In this document: piece by piece, positions 34,880 through 45,516 of the stretch
Layout: every line of letters begins with the position of its first letter
How positions within the stretch are numbered: position 1 is the first letter of the stretch
NCBI GenBank assembly: GCA_039654915.1
Contig: CM077597.1
Span: 74,898,001-74,962,000, forward strand
Direction: 5' to 3'
DNA from: Aquilaria yunnanensis
Lineage: Eukaryota > Streptophyta > Magnoliopsida > Malvales > Thymelaeaceae
Length of the DNA stretch: 64,000 nt
Program-made: the position numbers and the translations under genes
Notes under the pieces: model-generated
Databases searched by the model: none
Told to the model about the DNA's origin: nothing
The model's input: only the letters and a program-made list of their open reading frames with translations

Positions 34880-35285
34880 TGATGTCACTTCGACCTAAAA
34901 TAAGCCCACAAAGAGAGCCCCAAACCAAACAATTAAGAAGGCACATTCCAGAAAGTCAAGGATGCCCAAGATGGGCTGGATAAGGAGGTAACCCTGATAA
35001 GGCTGGCAATTAAACACTGGATCATTTCTATCCAAAAGTAACTCCAATGATCTCTTTTCTCACTATATAAACAGTCTCCCTTCATAAATCCTGAGGCATG
35101 GAACACTATTAGCATTGTTCCTACCATTACTTTACACTTTTGAGAACTGACTTGACCATTGGAGGGTTTCCTTTTAGTAAACTTCCTGGGGCCTGACATA
35201 ATCTTTCGGTGTAGAATCTTCTGTTCACCATCTCCAAGCTTTAAGATCGACTATCCCAACTAAATTGATACCACTTTGGATATCA
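34880..35285 (+). repeat. 5' LTR of Tat element (406 bp)
   Basis: Begins TGATGTCACTT, and its first 60 bp match the sequence starting at 61110. A TATA box (TATATAAA) lies at 35064-35071. The end is set at TATCA just before the TTTGGCACC primer-site motif. It is short compared with many Tat LTRs, so an internal deletion is possible. Confidence 0.65.
35064..35071 (+). promoter_or_regulatory. TATA box in Tat LTR
   Basis: TATATAAA in a CACTATATAAACAG context, 220 bp before the LTR end, which fits a plant core promoter. Confidence 0.5.
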
Positions 35286-35286
35286 A

Positions 35287-35306
35287 TTTGGCACCTTCCA
35301 TGGGAA
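35287..35306 (+). promoter_or_regulatory. Degenerate Tat-type primer binding site
   Basis: TTTGGCACCTTCCATGGGAA resembles the TTTGGCGCC...TGTGGGAA sequence found directly after Tat 5' LTRs, with several changes. Confidence 0.55.
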
Positions 35307-35309
35307 TGC

Positions 35310-36640
35310 AATGGTGAACACCAAGACATTCCATATGGACCAAGACCACCCTTAGCATGAGCATGAGATCAGTGGAAAGATCTGCCAAAAGGCTCCATTG
35401 ACCCTAAGAATGCTGACGGGGTGTAAAAGGTCAAAAGATAGGAGACCTTGTTACCATTATATGACCCTAATAAGGGAAAAGTGCCTACCATCCTTGATGA
35501 CAACCAGTTTCAAAGACTCAACTTGCCCTATTTGAGCAGTTAAAGATGAATATGTAGAAGAAAATGCGGAAGCCATTGCTTAGAGCATTCGAAGAAGTTG
35601 TTGAAAGCCATCTAGCACTTGATGAAGGGAGATAGGCTCCCCCAAATGACATCGAGTCCAAGCCCCCATTAGGAAGCCACCTTAGATATCTCAGGTGCAT
35701 TCTAATGGCCCTACTAGCAGTGACACCAATGGTATGCTACAAAGGCCGGACTAAATGGAATAACGCATGAAGGTACCAGAGCCTCCTATAGATACCGTGG
35801 TCTGACTATGGACATAGAATACTTGTGGCTATAGCCATTCACAAAAGAAATTAGTAATGCCCCTATGCCAGGCGGCTTTAAGATGCCAAAAATTGATCCG
35901 TACGAGGGTTATTGATCCGATTAACCTTTTGCAATTTTATATCACATCCATGAGTCTTGAGAGGGCATCTGACCCAATCATGTGTCGTACATTTAGTTCC
36001 ACCTTGACGGGCGCTTCTAGTTCATGGTTTAGAACTAATAGAGGGCATTGTTTTCAGAATTTTAGAGAAATCTCCTAAATTTTCCTTTGACATCTCCTAG
36101 GAAGTAGGCCAACTACACCTACTAAAGATATGAAAGGGTAGAGATAAGTCTTTAAGGAACTTCGTGTGAAGATTTAATGTTAAAGCCGTACAGGTATGAG
36201 ATCTATCCTTGGGGTTACAACTGGTAGCTATAACTCACAGTTTGTTAAAAGAATTAAGGTTAATTTGGGATATCCATGAAAGCCCTAAGAGAAACATCGA
36301 GGAATTTCTTGATCGACAACCAGATATATGCATGTAGAAGAGCTTAATTGACCAGCATATCAGAAGGAACAACCAAGGGCGAGAGAATTAGAGCCTGCTC
36401 TAAGGAAATGAAGTAGGTACATAAGACCCCTACGACCCGACCTCGTGCCACCGAACTGAAGGAAACATGAAAAAACATATTATATGCATTAAAAAAAAGA
36501 ACATTATGTCAAGATGGCCCTCACCTATCAGCCATATGAACAAGAAGCATATGAAGAAGTACTGCTATTATCGTAAGGACATGGGACATAGCATAAATGA
36601 CTGTTAGTAGTTGAAGTGCCTTCTGAAAGAGACGATTCAA
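35310..36640 (+). pseudogene. Tat gag, degenerate
   Basis: After the primer site a frame starts near ATGGTGAACACC. The conserved capsid core is at 35860-36080: a KMPKIDPYEG-like region in shifted frame, DPINLLQFYITSMSLE, SDPIMCRTFSSTLTGAS and a WF pair, corresponding to the D-P..HL and AIMCR.FP...L.G.A..WF blocks. Near 36551-36605 a zinc-knuckle-like segment reads KKYCYYRKDMGHSINDC, in which the first knuckle cysteine has become tyrosine. Frameshifts and stops are frequent. Confidence 0.65.
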
Positions 36641-36939
36641 GCAGAAAAATTGTGATAGCATTGGCTAGGATAAGTTTCATTTACCGGAGGCAAAAAGACA
36701 AGCCCTGAAAAATAGATGAAGATGACAATGACCAAGAAAGGGACAAGCGACAAGAAAGAGGCTGATCTCTACCCAAGGAGAACTATAAGAATTTAGGACC
36801 ACCCATAAGGGTCATCCATATGATAAAAAAAGAAGAATACTCATTGGCTTGGAAACATCAAGGATGAGAAATCACCTATCTATAAGTCCCCAATGCTAGT
36901 AATGTACTGGCAAGACCTAATGGGTCTAGTATCTTAGTC

Positions 36940-37300
36940 CTGCATGTTGGCCCAATTTTCATCACTGTGAGAATTAAAAACTTTGATGTTGAAAAGGTTT
37001 ACTTGGATATAGGGGCTAATTCCAATGTCCCTTTTGCTACTTTGCTAGATAAAATTAGGGCCTGAAGATCATTGCTTGGACTAGTTTTAGGGCCTACATT
37101 TAGGGTTGGAAGAGAAAAAGTGCCAACACTTAGAACAATCAGACCACCCCTCATGTTGATGGGTACAGGAAAGGACGGAAGGATCATATGTGACTCTAGT
37201 ACTTCAGAATTTCTAATCCTAGATGTACCATCATCATGCAACGCCATCATTGAAAGGTCGGCACAGGTACAACTCCATATCCTACATGATATTTAATGGC
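36940..37300 (+). pseudogene. Tat aspartic protease, degenerate
   Basis: The frame reads FDVEKVYLDIGANSNVPFAT, with D-I-G where the family has D-T/S-G. It continues to LGPTFRVGREKVPTL and SEFLILDVPSSCNAII, which matches the FLV.D.PS.YN.I.GR end of Tat protease. One TGA near 37063 interrupts. The altered active-site triplet implies no activity. Confidence 0.65.
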
Positions 37301-37639
37301 TAATGATGGTTTTTATGACCCTTATAGGGGACACCTCTATGTATGTAGACTAGGCTTCAATGTGATAAAGTTATGTAGCTAGCCTATGAGGCCCTTGAAA
37401 CAGCAGACAAGAGTACCAAAATTGAAGAAAAAGAAAGTGAGTCTTCTGACATTGAGCCAGGGGCACCCTTGTCAAAAGACTTTAAAAAGGTGGAGATAGC
37501 GCTTAGCAGGGCTATGAAGATTAAAAAATATCTCCCTCCTGAGTTAAAAAATTCATTCATTGAACTTTTGCTTGCTAATATGGGTAATTTTGCTTAGTCC
37601 CCAATGGATATGCTAGGAATAAACCCTGATGCCATCACA

Positions 37640-38430
37640 CAATAGCTCAAAGTCAAACCCACTGCTCGGCTAGTTCAGTAGAAGAAATGGAATATGGATT
37701 TGGAAAGAAATGGCTTCATTCAAAAGGAAGTTGAAAAGTTGTTAAAAGCAGGGATTGTCTAAGTATGGTACCTAGAATGGCTGGCCAACACAGTCCTAGT
37801 TAAAAAGAAGAATGGAGAATGGCACATGTGTGTGGACTACGTACATAAACCTAAATGATGTATATACAAAGGAACCTTACCCTTTGGCAGTCATAATCCA
37901 GTTAGTTGATGCTACTGCTAAGTTTAAAAATTTATCGTTTCTAGACGCCTTTAGTAGATATTTTCAAATTATAATGGACCCTAAAGATGAAAAGAAGACC
38001 ATCTTTACTAATGGAGAACCAATGTTCTATTGCCAAAGAATTCCTTTCAATCTAAAGAACATAGGCTCAACTTATTAGCGATTAATGAATAGAGTCTCCA
38101 CATAACAACTAGGGCATAATATGGAGGTATATGTGGATGATATGATTTTCAAGAGAAGGGCAGTTGATCATCACTTTGTTGATCTTTATAAAACCTTCCA
38201 AAGAATGAGGTAACTCAACATGAGGTTAAATCCATGTAAAAGCTCATTTGGAGTTGGGGTAGGAAAATTTATAGGCTATATAGTATTAGAAAGGGGGATT
38301 GATGCTAACCCAACAAGATTGAAGCTATTCTATCGATGTTGTATCCATTAAGTAAAAAGGGACATCCAAAAGTTAGCTAGAAGGTTAATCGCTCTTAGAA
38401 GATTTGCAATAGATTTTGGGATTGATGTCG
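37640..38430 (+). pseudogene. Tat reverse transcriptase, degenerate
   Basis: Blocks in order: EVEKLLKAGIV, WLANTVLVKKKNGEWHMCVDY, a frameshift, INLNDVYTKEPYPLAVI, LVDATAKFKNLSFLDAFSRY, DEKKTIFTNGEPMFYCQRIPF, and EVYVDDMIFK with both catalytic Asp residues near 38129-38134. Then come VGVGKFIGYIVLERGID and LARRLIALRRF. Stops fall at 38076-38078 and elsewhere. The catalytic box is intact but the protein is broken. Confidence 0.75.
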
Positions 38431-38439
38431 TCCATTTTT

Positions 38440-38935
38440 TTTAATTCTTAAGAATGAAGCAGAGTTTGAATGGATAGAAGAATGTAAAAAACCCTTTAGG
38501 CAAATTAAGGAATATCTAAAACCCAACACTTAATCAACCTCAGCCTAATGAGCAATTAATCCTATACCTAGTAGTTATCGAGGGTTTGATCAGCTTCGTG
38601 GTGGTGCGAGAGTAGAGTTTGGAGTAGTGTCCCATGTATTATATTAGTCGAATGCTCCAGAGAGTAGAGTCATGATATACTATTTTCCAAAAGGCCATTT
38701 TTACCTTCATTACAACATTTAGAAAATTGAGGCCACACTTTTAGATCCCACAGGATCACCGTCCACATAGAGCTACCTTTGAAGGATATCCTTTAGAGGC
38801 AAGCCCACTTTAGTAGAATGGCAAAATGGTGCAATGAGTTGGCAGAGTTTGACATCTAGTATAAGCCTTAGAAGGCCATAAAAGCTCAAACATTGGCAGA
38901 TTTCATTGGAGAAATGACACCAGAAGACAAATAAA
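38440..38935 (+). pseudogene. Tat RNase H, degenerate
   Basis: From about 38440: EAEFEWIEECKKPFRQIKEY, then connection sequence. Near 38800-38930 RMAKWCNELAEFDI, YKP and AIKAQTLADFIGEMTPED match the end of the Tat first RNase H and the linker to the second. Stops at most Gln/Trp-like positions. Confidence 0.65.
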
Positions 38936-38954
38936 TGAAGACCAAGCTCAAAAT

Positions 38955-39330
38955 CCATATTTGGGAGATGTATTTACATTGGGCCTCAGCATCTAATTAT
39001 CTAGGAGTTGGAGTGGTATTATGAAGACCACTCAGCATGGAAGCAACCTTAAGAATAAGGTTCCTATTTCCTATTACTAATGGATTGAGGATGGCTGGTT
39101 GGATGGGGTTACAACACTTATATATTTGTAGTGATTTCCAACTAATCATTAACCAAGGTAATGAAAATATAGGAGTCAAAGACCCCACTATCTGTAAGTA
39201 TTTGAACTTGGCTAAGAATTTGATCAAGATGTTTGACCACATTCAGGACTAGAAGATTCCAAGGGCCAAGAACACTAGAGCAAATGCCCTATTGAATAGC
39301 TGGGAAGAGGCTATGATGGTGGATTTGATG
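38955..39330 (+). pseudogene. Tat archaeal-type RNase H (second RNase H)
   Basis: IWEMYLHWASASNYLGVGVVL corresponds to the WE.YVDGASN..G.G.GVVL start of this domain, with the first catalytic Asp position no longer Asp. Then comes ATLRIRFLFPITNGLRMAGW, with YICSDFQLIINQ for the YSDSQLV.NQ motif, DPTICKYLNLAKNLI, and KNTRANALLNS for the final N..AD.L motif. This second RNase H is diagnostic for the Tat/Ogre branch. Confidence 0.75.
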
Positions 39331-39439
39331 CAGCCTTCAATTCCTTTTTTGGAGTAATAGGCCCTTACGACTGACTGGAGAAGGACAATATGGCTCTAGC
39401 TTACGACCAAGACCATAAGTAAGACATCCAAGGAATAAA

Positions 39440-39835
39440 GGAAGGTTAGGACTCATTTAAGAAGATTCACCATCATCAGCAATGACCTTTATAGAAAAGG
39501 ATTTGCCTTACCCCTGTAAAAATATTTGGCCTCTCAAGAAAGGCATAAAGTCCTCAAAGAAATCCATCAGGGGTACTATGTAATACATATTGGGGTAGTT
39601 TTTTTGGCCCACAAAACACTGAGACAGGAGTACTTTTGGCCAATGATTTCTAAAGAGGCTAAAGACTTCATACAACGGTGGCATGCTTGCCAGCTTAACT
39701 CTTGAATCCAAATGTTGCCATCCTCAGTGGTTGGCCCTTCACCTTATGGGGCCTTCACCTTATTGGAGCACTCCCCAAAGCACCCTATCAAGTCAAATAC
39801 TATATTGTTCCATTGAATACTTCACTAAGTTACAG
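39440..39835 (+). pseudogene. Tat integrase, N-terminal part
   Basis: Reading in frame pieces: DLYRKGFALPL, ASQERHKVLKEIHQGYY, then LAHKTLRQEYFWPMISKEAKDFI and the CQLNS remnant of the zinc finger. Next, LIGALPKAPYQVKYYIV starts the catalytic core. About 39835 the homology stops abruptly just after a YFTK-like motif, where the unknown insertion begins. The zinc-finger spacing is kept but one Cys is lost. Confidence 0.65.
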
Positions 39836-41039
39836 GAGAGCTTTAGACATAATGCACTCTAGAAATAGGATGCTGGAGAGTTGCTACATAACACAATAAG
39901 CACCATCACTAAAAATACCAAATTTGCCCCTAAAATCACCAAACATTCCAGATTGTAACTAGACACATGGAAGTTCATGTATGTGTAATTTTAGATGAAA
40001 ACTCAAACTACAAGGGTCAGTTTGAGTGTGATCTTTCTGCTAGACCTGAAATGAGCAGATTTGAGTAGAGGTAAGTTTCATGGAGAAACATAGTAAGGAG
40101 AACACTTTAACACTAAGGTAATGTAACCTTTAACAATCACCTGCATCAAAAGACACTAAAACACAAGAAAACACAATGCATATATCCAATATAGAACACC
40201 AAACATATGTACTGTGGCAACAACAACATTTATTGATTAGTCCATAAAACATGTAATAAACATAAGTAGATCCCTATGGAAGCCGTCTTCAAGTATAAGC
40301 TTGACCTTAGGAGAGTTTTAACACTAGTTAGTACTAACTTTAGGCTCTAGAAACACCAATTTCACTGCCATCATTGTGCACTGCACACTAGGTCACAAAA
40401 CCTTCACTAAGTGCACTCCCCTCACTAAGCTTAGTTCATCAAGCACTTAGCTCTCTTTCAAACTTAGCGCTAGCTCCATGGATTCTTGGAAATATAGTAA
40501 ACATTCCATGAAAGCAAGAGAACTCTTTACCTTGTGGGTATGCTAAAATTGAAGCTTGATTCCTGGTGTGCCAAAGCAATATCACTAGTATGCTTCCAAT
40601 TGTTCTTTCTTGCTTTCAACTGCAACTAATTGCAAGCTTGGAGGTATGGTGGCTATGGAGGAGCTATGGAGGAAGTGTTGAGGTAGGTGATGGCTGGTTG
40701 GGTCAAATATGAAGGGGCAAAATTGAGTTTGGCTTCTTAAATTGGCTTTAGGGCACTAAACACCCTTATTAGCCTTAATCATGCTTTATGTCATTTTCCT
40801 TCTCACTAACCATGGTTTCTTTGTCTTAAACTCATTGGTCCATATTTTGCCCACATTTTTTACCATTTTTCAAGCCATAGCTGACCTCCCCTTTGATGGT
40901 ATATCTCCATAATTTCTTCTTTTGAATTAAGTCAAAAGCTTAAACATGTTTCAAGGCCTGTAACATTTTTTCGCCACTTCAATGCCCACAAGCCATCATT
41001 ATGGATACATGAAATCAATTTGACAACCAATAAGTGCAT
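39836..41039. mobile_element. Unclassified insertion inside Tat integrase, about 1.2 kb
   Basis: Integrase homology breaks at about 39835 and resumes at about 41040, with the remainder of the core missing from between. The intervening DNA has no coding signal on either strand. It is rich in CAACAAC, AACACCAAA and TAAGCTTGA-like words, and contains GCCAC/CAAGCC patches. I could not identify LTR or TIR ends or a target duplication. A solo LTR or a non-autonomous element is possible; part of the integrase is probably also deleted. Confidence 0.4.
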
Positions 41040-41655
41040 AGGTTTGTAGAAAACAAGAACGTCTGCCTTTTATTTCACACCGGTGGCCTATCCACAGTCA
41101 AATGGACAAGTCAAGGTCACTAATTACACCATAAAAAGAGGATTGAAGAAAAGACTAGACAAGGCCAACTAAAGATAGGCAGAAAAACTACCTAGTGTCC
41201 CACGCAATTACTGAATGACCCCCTGGAGACCAACAGGAGATAGTCCTTTTGCTTTGGTCTATGGGATAGAAGCACTTATACCCGTTAAGATTGCGCACCC
41301 TACCCTAAAAGTCCAAATGTTTGATGATAAGGTAAATACTTTGGGATTAGAAGCCAAATTAGATCTCCTAGAAGAACTTAGATAAAATGCCCATGTCTGC
41401 ATGAAAGATTTTAAGTAATAAGTGGCCTTGGCCCACGGTGGGAAAGTCAAACAAAAAGGGATCCAAAAGGCATAAATGGCTCTCATCAAAGTAGAGAAAA
41501 TAGGAAGAAATATGGGACATGGGCATTAAGAACTAGTGGAGATGGACCATACTTGAAGAAGAATAATGTAAGAGAAAGGGTCTACGAGTTCATGGATGCT
41601 AGCAGTAGGACGATACCTAGGACCTATCACTTAGATGATTTATGCCCTTACTTTG
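41040..41655 (+). pseudogene. Tat integrase, C-terminal part
   Basis: Resumes with FYFTPVAYPQSNGQVKVTN, containing the P-Q-.-N-G-Q motif before the catalytic Glu position (Lys here in QVKVTN, usually QVE). It continues with IKRGLKKRLDKAN, TGDSPFALVYGIEALIPVKI, VQMFDDKVNTLGLEAKLDLLEE and a degraded GPY-like tail ending in a TYHLDDL-like region near 41635. Several stops. It is the end of pol. Confidence 0.65.
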
Positions 41656-42600
41656 TATAAACAATATCTTCATGAAATAAAGGCATTCTTAATTATCTTT
41701 TTGATCCACATTTATCATCTTTATGATCTACAATGAAAATATCTATCTTATGACCAGATTCTAAGGATCACTGAAGAATAGAGATCTAAAATAGGACCAA
41801 ATGGACTAAAAAATGCCTTAGATGAAATGAAGGCACAAAAAAGCCTAAGAAAAACAATGAAGGCTAAAAAAGATCCTAAAATGTAAACAAACAAAGTCCC
41901 AAAAAGAGCCCTAGATAAAAACTAATAGAGGCCAATAATGCCCAAAAAGGGTAAACCCCAGGAATAGGAATGATCAAAATGATGGACAAAGGAGGCCATC
42001 AGGGCAATGACCCCAAGAAGAATTAGATTCACATAAAAGAGCCCATATGAGACCTAAAAACAAGCAACCCTTATTCAATAGCTTAAAGACATGATGTGCT
42101 TTGATAATAAAAAATTAAAATAAAATGATTTTTATTAATTTTTTTTTAAATTTATAAAAAAACTTGATTGTTATAGTTTTTACAAAAAATATCCTAGACC
42201 AAGTACTAATTGTCCAATGTTGAATGAAGGTGAACCGAGCATTGGATGAATGCAGCAACTTGATACCAAAGGGGTGGCACAAACTAGGTACTAGTGGGGA
42301 AGCATGAAATAGGTGTTGATGAATAAGTGGGAAGGGGTTGTTGCTTTTAAGTTTATGGAAGTAGCAAATATAAATACTAGCTAGGCTAGTGCTTATATGG
42401 AAGTATTGCAAGCTGATGTAGCCAGGATGGTATTTGTCGAAGAGGATATGGTGGTACCGATACCTAAAATTCATCCTTGAATGATATCTCTTTGGTATTT
42501 GAGGCAACCACAAGCTCATCAAAAGGCACTTTTCCCACCTTGTCTTTCTTGGTCCATGTGTTAAAGGTCATACCTAGATATATGTAAGTAGTTAAAAATT
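41656..42600. other. Non-coding interval between Tat pol and antisense gene
   Basis: It has A-rich simple stretches (for example 41810-42060 with repeated AAAAGCCTA/AAGGC words) and no domain on either strand. A 135-codon minus-strand frame at 42115-42522 has no recognisable features. In Tat elements with an antisense ORF this interval separates the convergent genes. Confidence 0.45.
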
Positions 42601-43545
42601 ACAAATCAAGGTCCAGGTACTTCTGCTCAACCTACAAGTGACAGGAAAGAAGCCCATCAAAAAATTCCTCAACGGCCTCATTGCCAAGGCCTCTCTTCAT
42701 CACTCTATTGGTAGGCAAAAACTATTTTACATGCATATTGGCCTTCTAGAGCCACTCTACATGCGCCACTTGCAGGGCTTGAATGGCCCCATCCACCCAG
42801 TCATAAATGGAGGGACGTGCCATCTCACTTGTACTAGCCTTAGCCTACAGAGCCATCAGACCCATCTAGAGGCTTGCTTTAAGGTTAGCTGGCCTTATAT
42901 CAAGAGCCTCTAGCTAGGCCCTGTGTTCTTGAATCTCCCGATGAGCTAGCTTCACCTTTTCCCCTGCCTTCCGAATAGTATCAGCGATGTCATGACCTTT
43001 TGGTACTCTTACACCTTGGTCTCCAACCCTTTCACGTTCTCTAATAGCCCTTCACACTTTGATCATTCTTTGCGCAACTCCTTTTCTAAACCTGTGTTGG
43101 AGGCTTTCAGCTTTTCAACTTAGGTGATCAAATCCCTCATCTTCCCTTCTTGAGCAGCGAACCACTCACCGATGGCATACATGAAGATCGCCTCCTACAA
43201 ATGAAAGACATTAAGAGAAGGAAGTGGAAGTTGAAATGAAAGTGGTAAGCAGGTATCATACCTGGAGAAGGCTAGCCGCCACATTCATTAACTACGCCCC
43301 ATCCCCTTCGATGGGTGGGCTAGATGAATATGATCCTTATGGGTCTTTAGGGCCTCCAAAACCCTGTGGGTAAAGTAAGTTATATCCTTCAGTACTCATT
43401 CATGCCCACCACCCATTAAGGGTTGAAGGCTTAGTTTAGTCTATCCCCTTACTTACCAGACTATGCTTTTGGGCCCACCCCCATTTTGGAATCAAGTTCT
43501 TAGGGCAGAAATATAGACATACCTTGGTCAATGTGGTTGGCCCCT
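42600..43545 (-). pseudogene. Tat antisense ORF, C-terminal coiled-coil part with a 67-bp intron
   Basis: Minus-strand sense. An exon ends ...GGCTAGCCTTCTCCAG, then a GT...AG intron (43261 down to 43195, 67 bp, ending TTTGTAG), then an exon reading EAIFMYAIGEWFAAQEGKMRD. It continues into a Lys/Glu/Leu-rich heptad-like stretch (EKLKASNTGLEKELRKE, LETKV) and AGEKVKLAHREIQEHRA. This is a coiled coil. The N-terminal part of the same gene is found at 58593-60300. The pattern matches the plant PF04195-type (putative gypsy-type transposon) proteins carried antisense by some Tat elements; their role is unknown. In-frame stops occur. Confidence 0.55.
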
Positions 43546-43990
43546 TTCACACGTTGAGTTATGATATTTTATTGAGGTGTTATTCCAATAATTATGTTTA
43601 TTATTTGTTTCTACGTAACATAATTAAACATAATTATAACCACAGAATAATAGCATTCTTAAATTTCCCTGGTCAAGTATTATTGTAGAATGGGTTGCAA
43701 TAATACAAAAAGACTAGCATATATGGAGACTACTATGAGATATGTAGTCTACTTGTGGGCACAAGTTGGAGAACTTGTGTATATGACGGACCTGCCATAA
43801 GAATGCTACATGGATTGTTATATGAGTGTCATAAGCAATTCTCATAGTGATCATGGTATATATAGTCTTCTGACTTGAGGTAGTCAAGGTTTCCTACATG
43901 TGAGTTATATACTTTAATACTTTTCCTTGTTGCTCATAATTGAGGGAGCATGAAAGTGGTCATTGGGTATGTCATGACTTTTTGGTACTC

Positions 43991-44266
43991 TTACACCTTG
44001 GTCTCCGACCCCTTCATTTTCTCTAGTAGCCTTTTGCAATTTGACCATTCTTCATATAGCTCTTTTTCTAGGGCAGTGCTGGAGGCTTTCAGCTTCTCAA
44101 AATGGGTGATCAAACCCCTCATCTTCCCTTCTTGAGTAGCAAACCATTCACCGATGGCATACATGACAATGGCTTCCTGCAAGTGAAAGGCAATAAGAGA
44201 AGAAAGTGGAAGTAGAAATGAAAGTGGTAAACAGGTATTATACCTGGAGAAGGCTAGCCGCCACAT
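43991..44266 (-). pseudogene. Second tandem copy of the antisense coiled-coil exon (unit 2)
   Basis: The best open version of the exon. After the GT-AG intron the frame reads EAIVMYAIGEWFATQEGKMR, then a heptad-like helix with Leu/Lys/Glu, KASSTALEKELYEEWSNCKRL. The intron boundaries are kept as CAG|GTAT and TTGCAG|GAAG, although one continuous frame also reads through the intron. The copy is cut on its C-terminal side by the array junction. It is not a separate gene. Confidence 0.5.
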
Positions 44267-44950
44267 TCATTAACTGTGCCCCATCCCCTTCGATGGGTGG
44301 GCCAGATGAATATGATCCTTGGGGGTCTTTAGGGCCTCCAAAATCTGATGGGTAACGTAAGTTCTATCCTTCAGTACTTGTTGATGCCCACCACCCATTA
44401 AGGTTTGAAGGCTTAATGTAGTCTATCCCTTTACTTACCAGACTGTGCTTTTGGGCATGCCCCCATTTTGAAATCAAGTTCTTAGGACAGAAATATAGAT
44501 ACACCTTGGTCAATGTGGTTGGCCCCTTTCGCATGTTGAGTTATGATATTTTATTGAGGTGTTATTCCAATAATTGTGTTTATTGTTTGTTTCTACGTAA
44601 CATAATTAAGCATAATTATAACCATAGAATAATAGCATTCTTAAATGTCCCTGGTCGTGTATTATTGTAGAATGGGTTGCATTATTATAAAAAGACTAGC
44701 ATATGTAGAGACTAATATGAGATATGTAGTCTACATGTGAGCACAAGTTGGAAACCTTGTGTGTAAGACTGACCTGCCATAAGAATGCTACATGGATTGC
44801 TATATCATTGTCATAAGCAATTCTCATAGTGATCATGGTATATATAGTCCTTTGACCTGAGGTAGTCAAGGTTTCCTACATGTAAGTTATATACTTTAAT
44901 ACTTTTCCTTGTTGCTCATAACTAAGGGAACATGAAAGTGGTTATTGTGT

Positions 44951-45510
44951 ATGTCATGACCTTTTGGTGCTCTTACACCTTGGTCTCCAACCCTTTCACA
45001 TTCTTTAATAGCCCTTTGCACTTTGACCATTCTTTGCATAGCTCTTTTTCTACGGTAGTGTTGGAGGCTTTCAGCTTCTTGACTTGGGTGATCAAACCCC
45101 TCATCTTCCCTTCTTAAGCGGCAAACCGCTCACAGATGGCATACATGACAATGGCCTCCTACAAATGAAAGACATTAAAAGAAGGAAGTGGAAGTAGAAA
45201 TAGAAGTGGTAAGCAGGTATCATACTTGGAAAAGGCTAGCCGCCACATTCATTAACTGTGCCTCATCCCCCTCAATGGGTGGGCCAGATGAATATGATCC
45301 TTGGGGGTCTTTAGGGCCTCCAAAATCCTGTGGGTAAAATAAGTTATATCCTTCAGTACTCGTTGATGCCCACCACCCATTAAAGGTTGAAGGCTTAGTC
45401 TAGTCTATCCCCTTACTTACCAGACTGTGCTTTTGGGCTTGCCCCCATTTTGAAATCAAGTTCTTATGACAGAAATATAAATACACCTTGGTTAATGTGG
45501 TTGGCCCATT
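44951..45510 (-). pseudogene. Third tandem copy of the antisense exon region (unit 3)
   Basis: Same content as units 1 and 2, with a stop in the coiled-coil exon (TTAAGCGGCAAACC on the plus strand). It borders directly on the left LTR of the full copia element. Its 45318-45510 part is repeated beyond the right LTR at 58593-58786. Confidence 0.5.
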
Positions 45511-45516
45511 TTGCGG

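Noticed and set aside
42115..42522. 135-codon minus-strand frame
   Set aside because: No recognisable features; ends in a Lys/Phe-rich run from an A/T stretch; not linked in frame with the antisense ORF.
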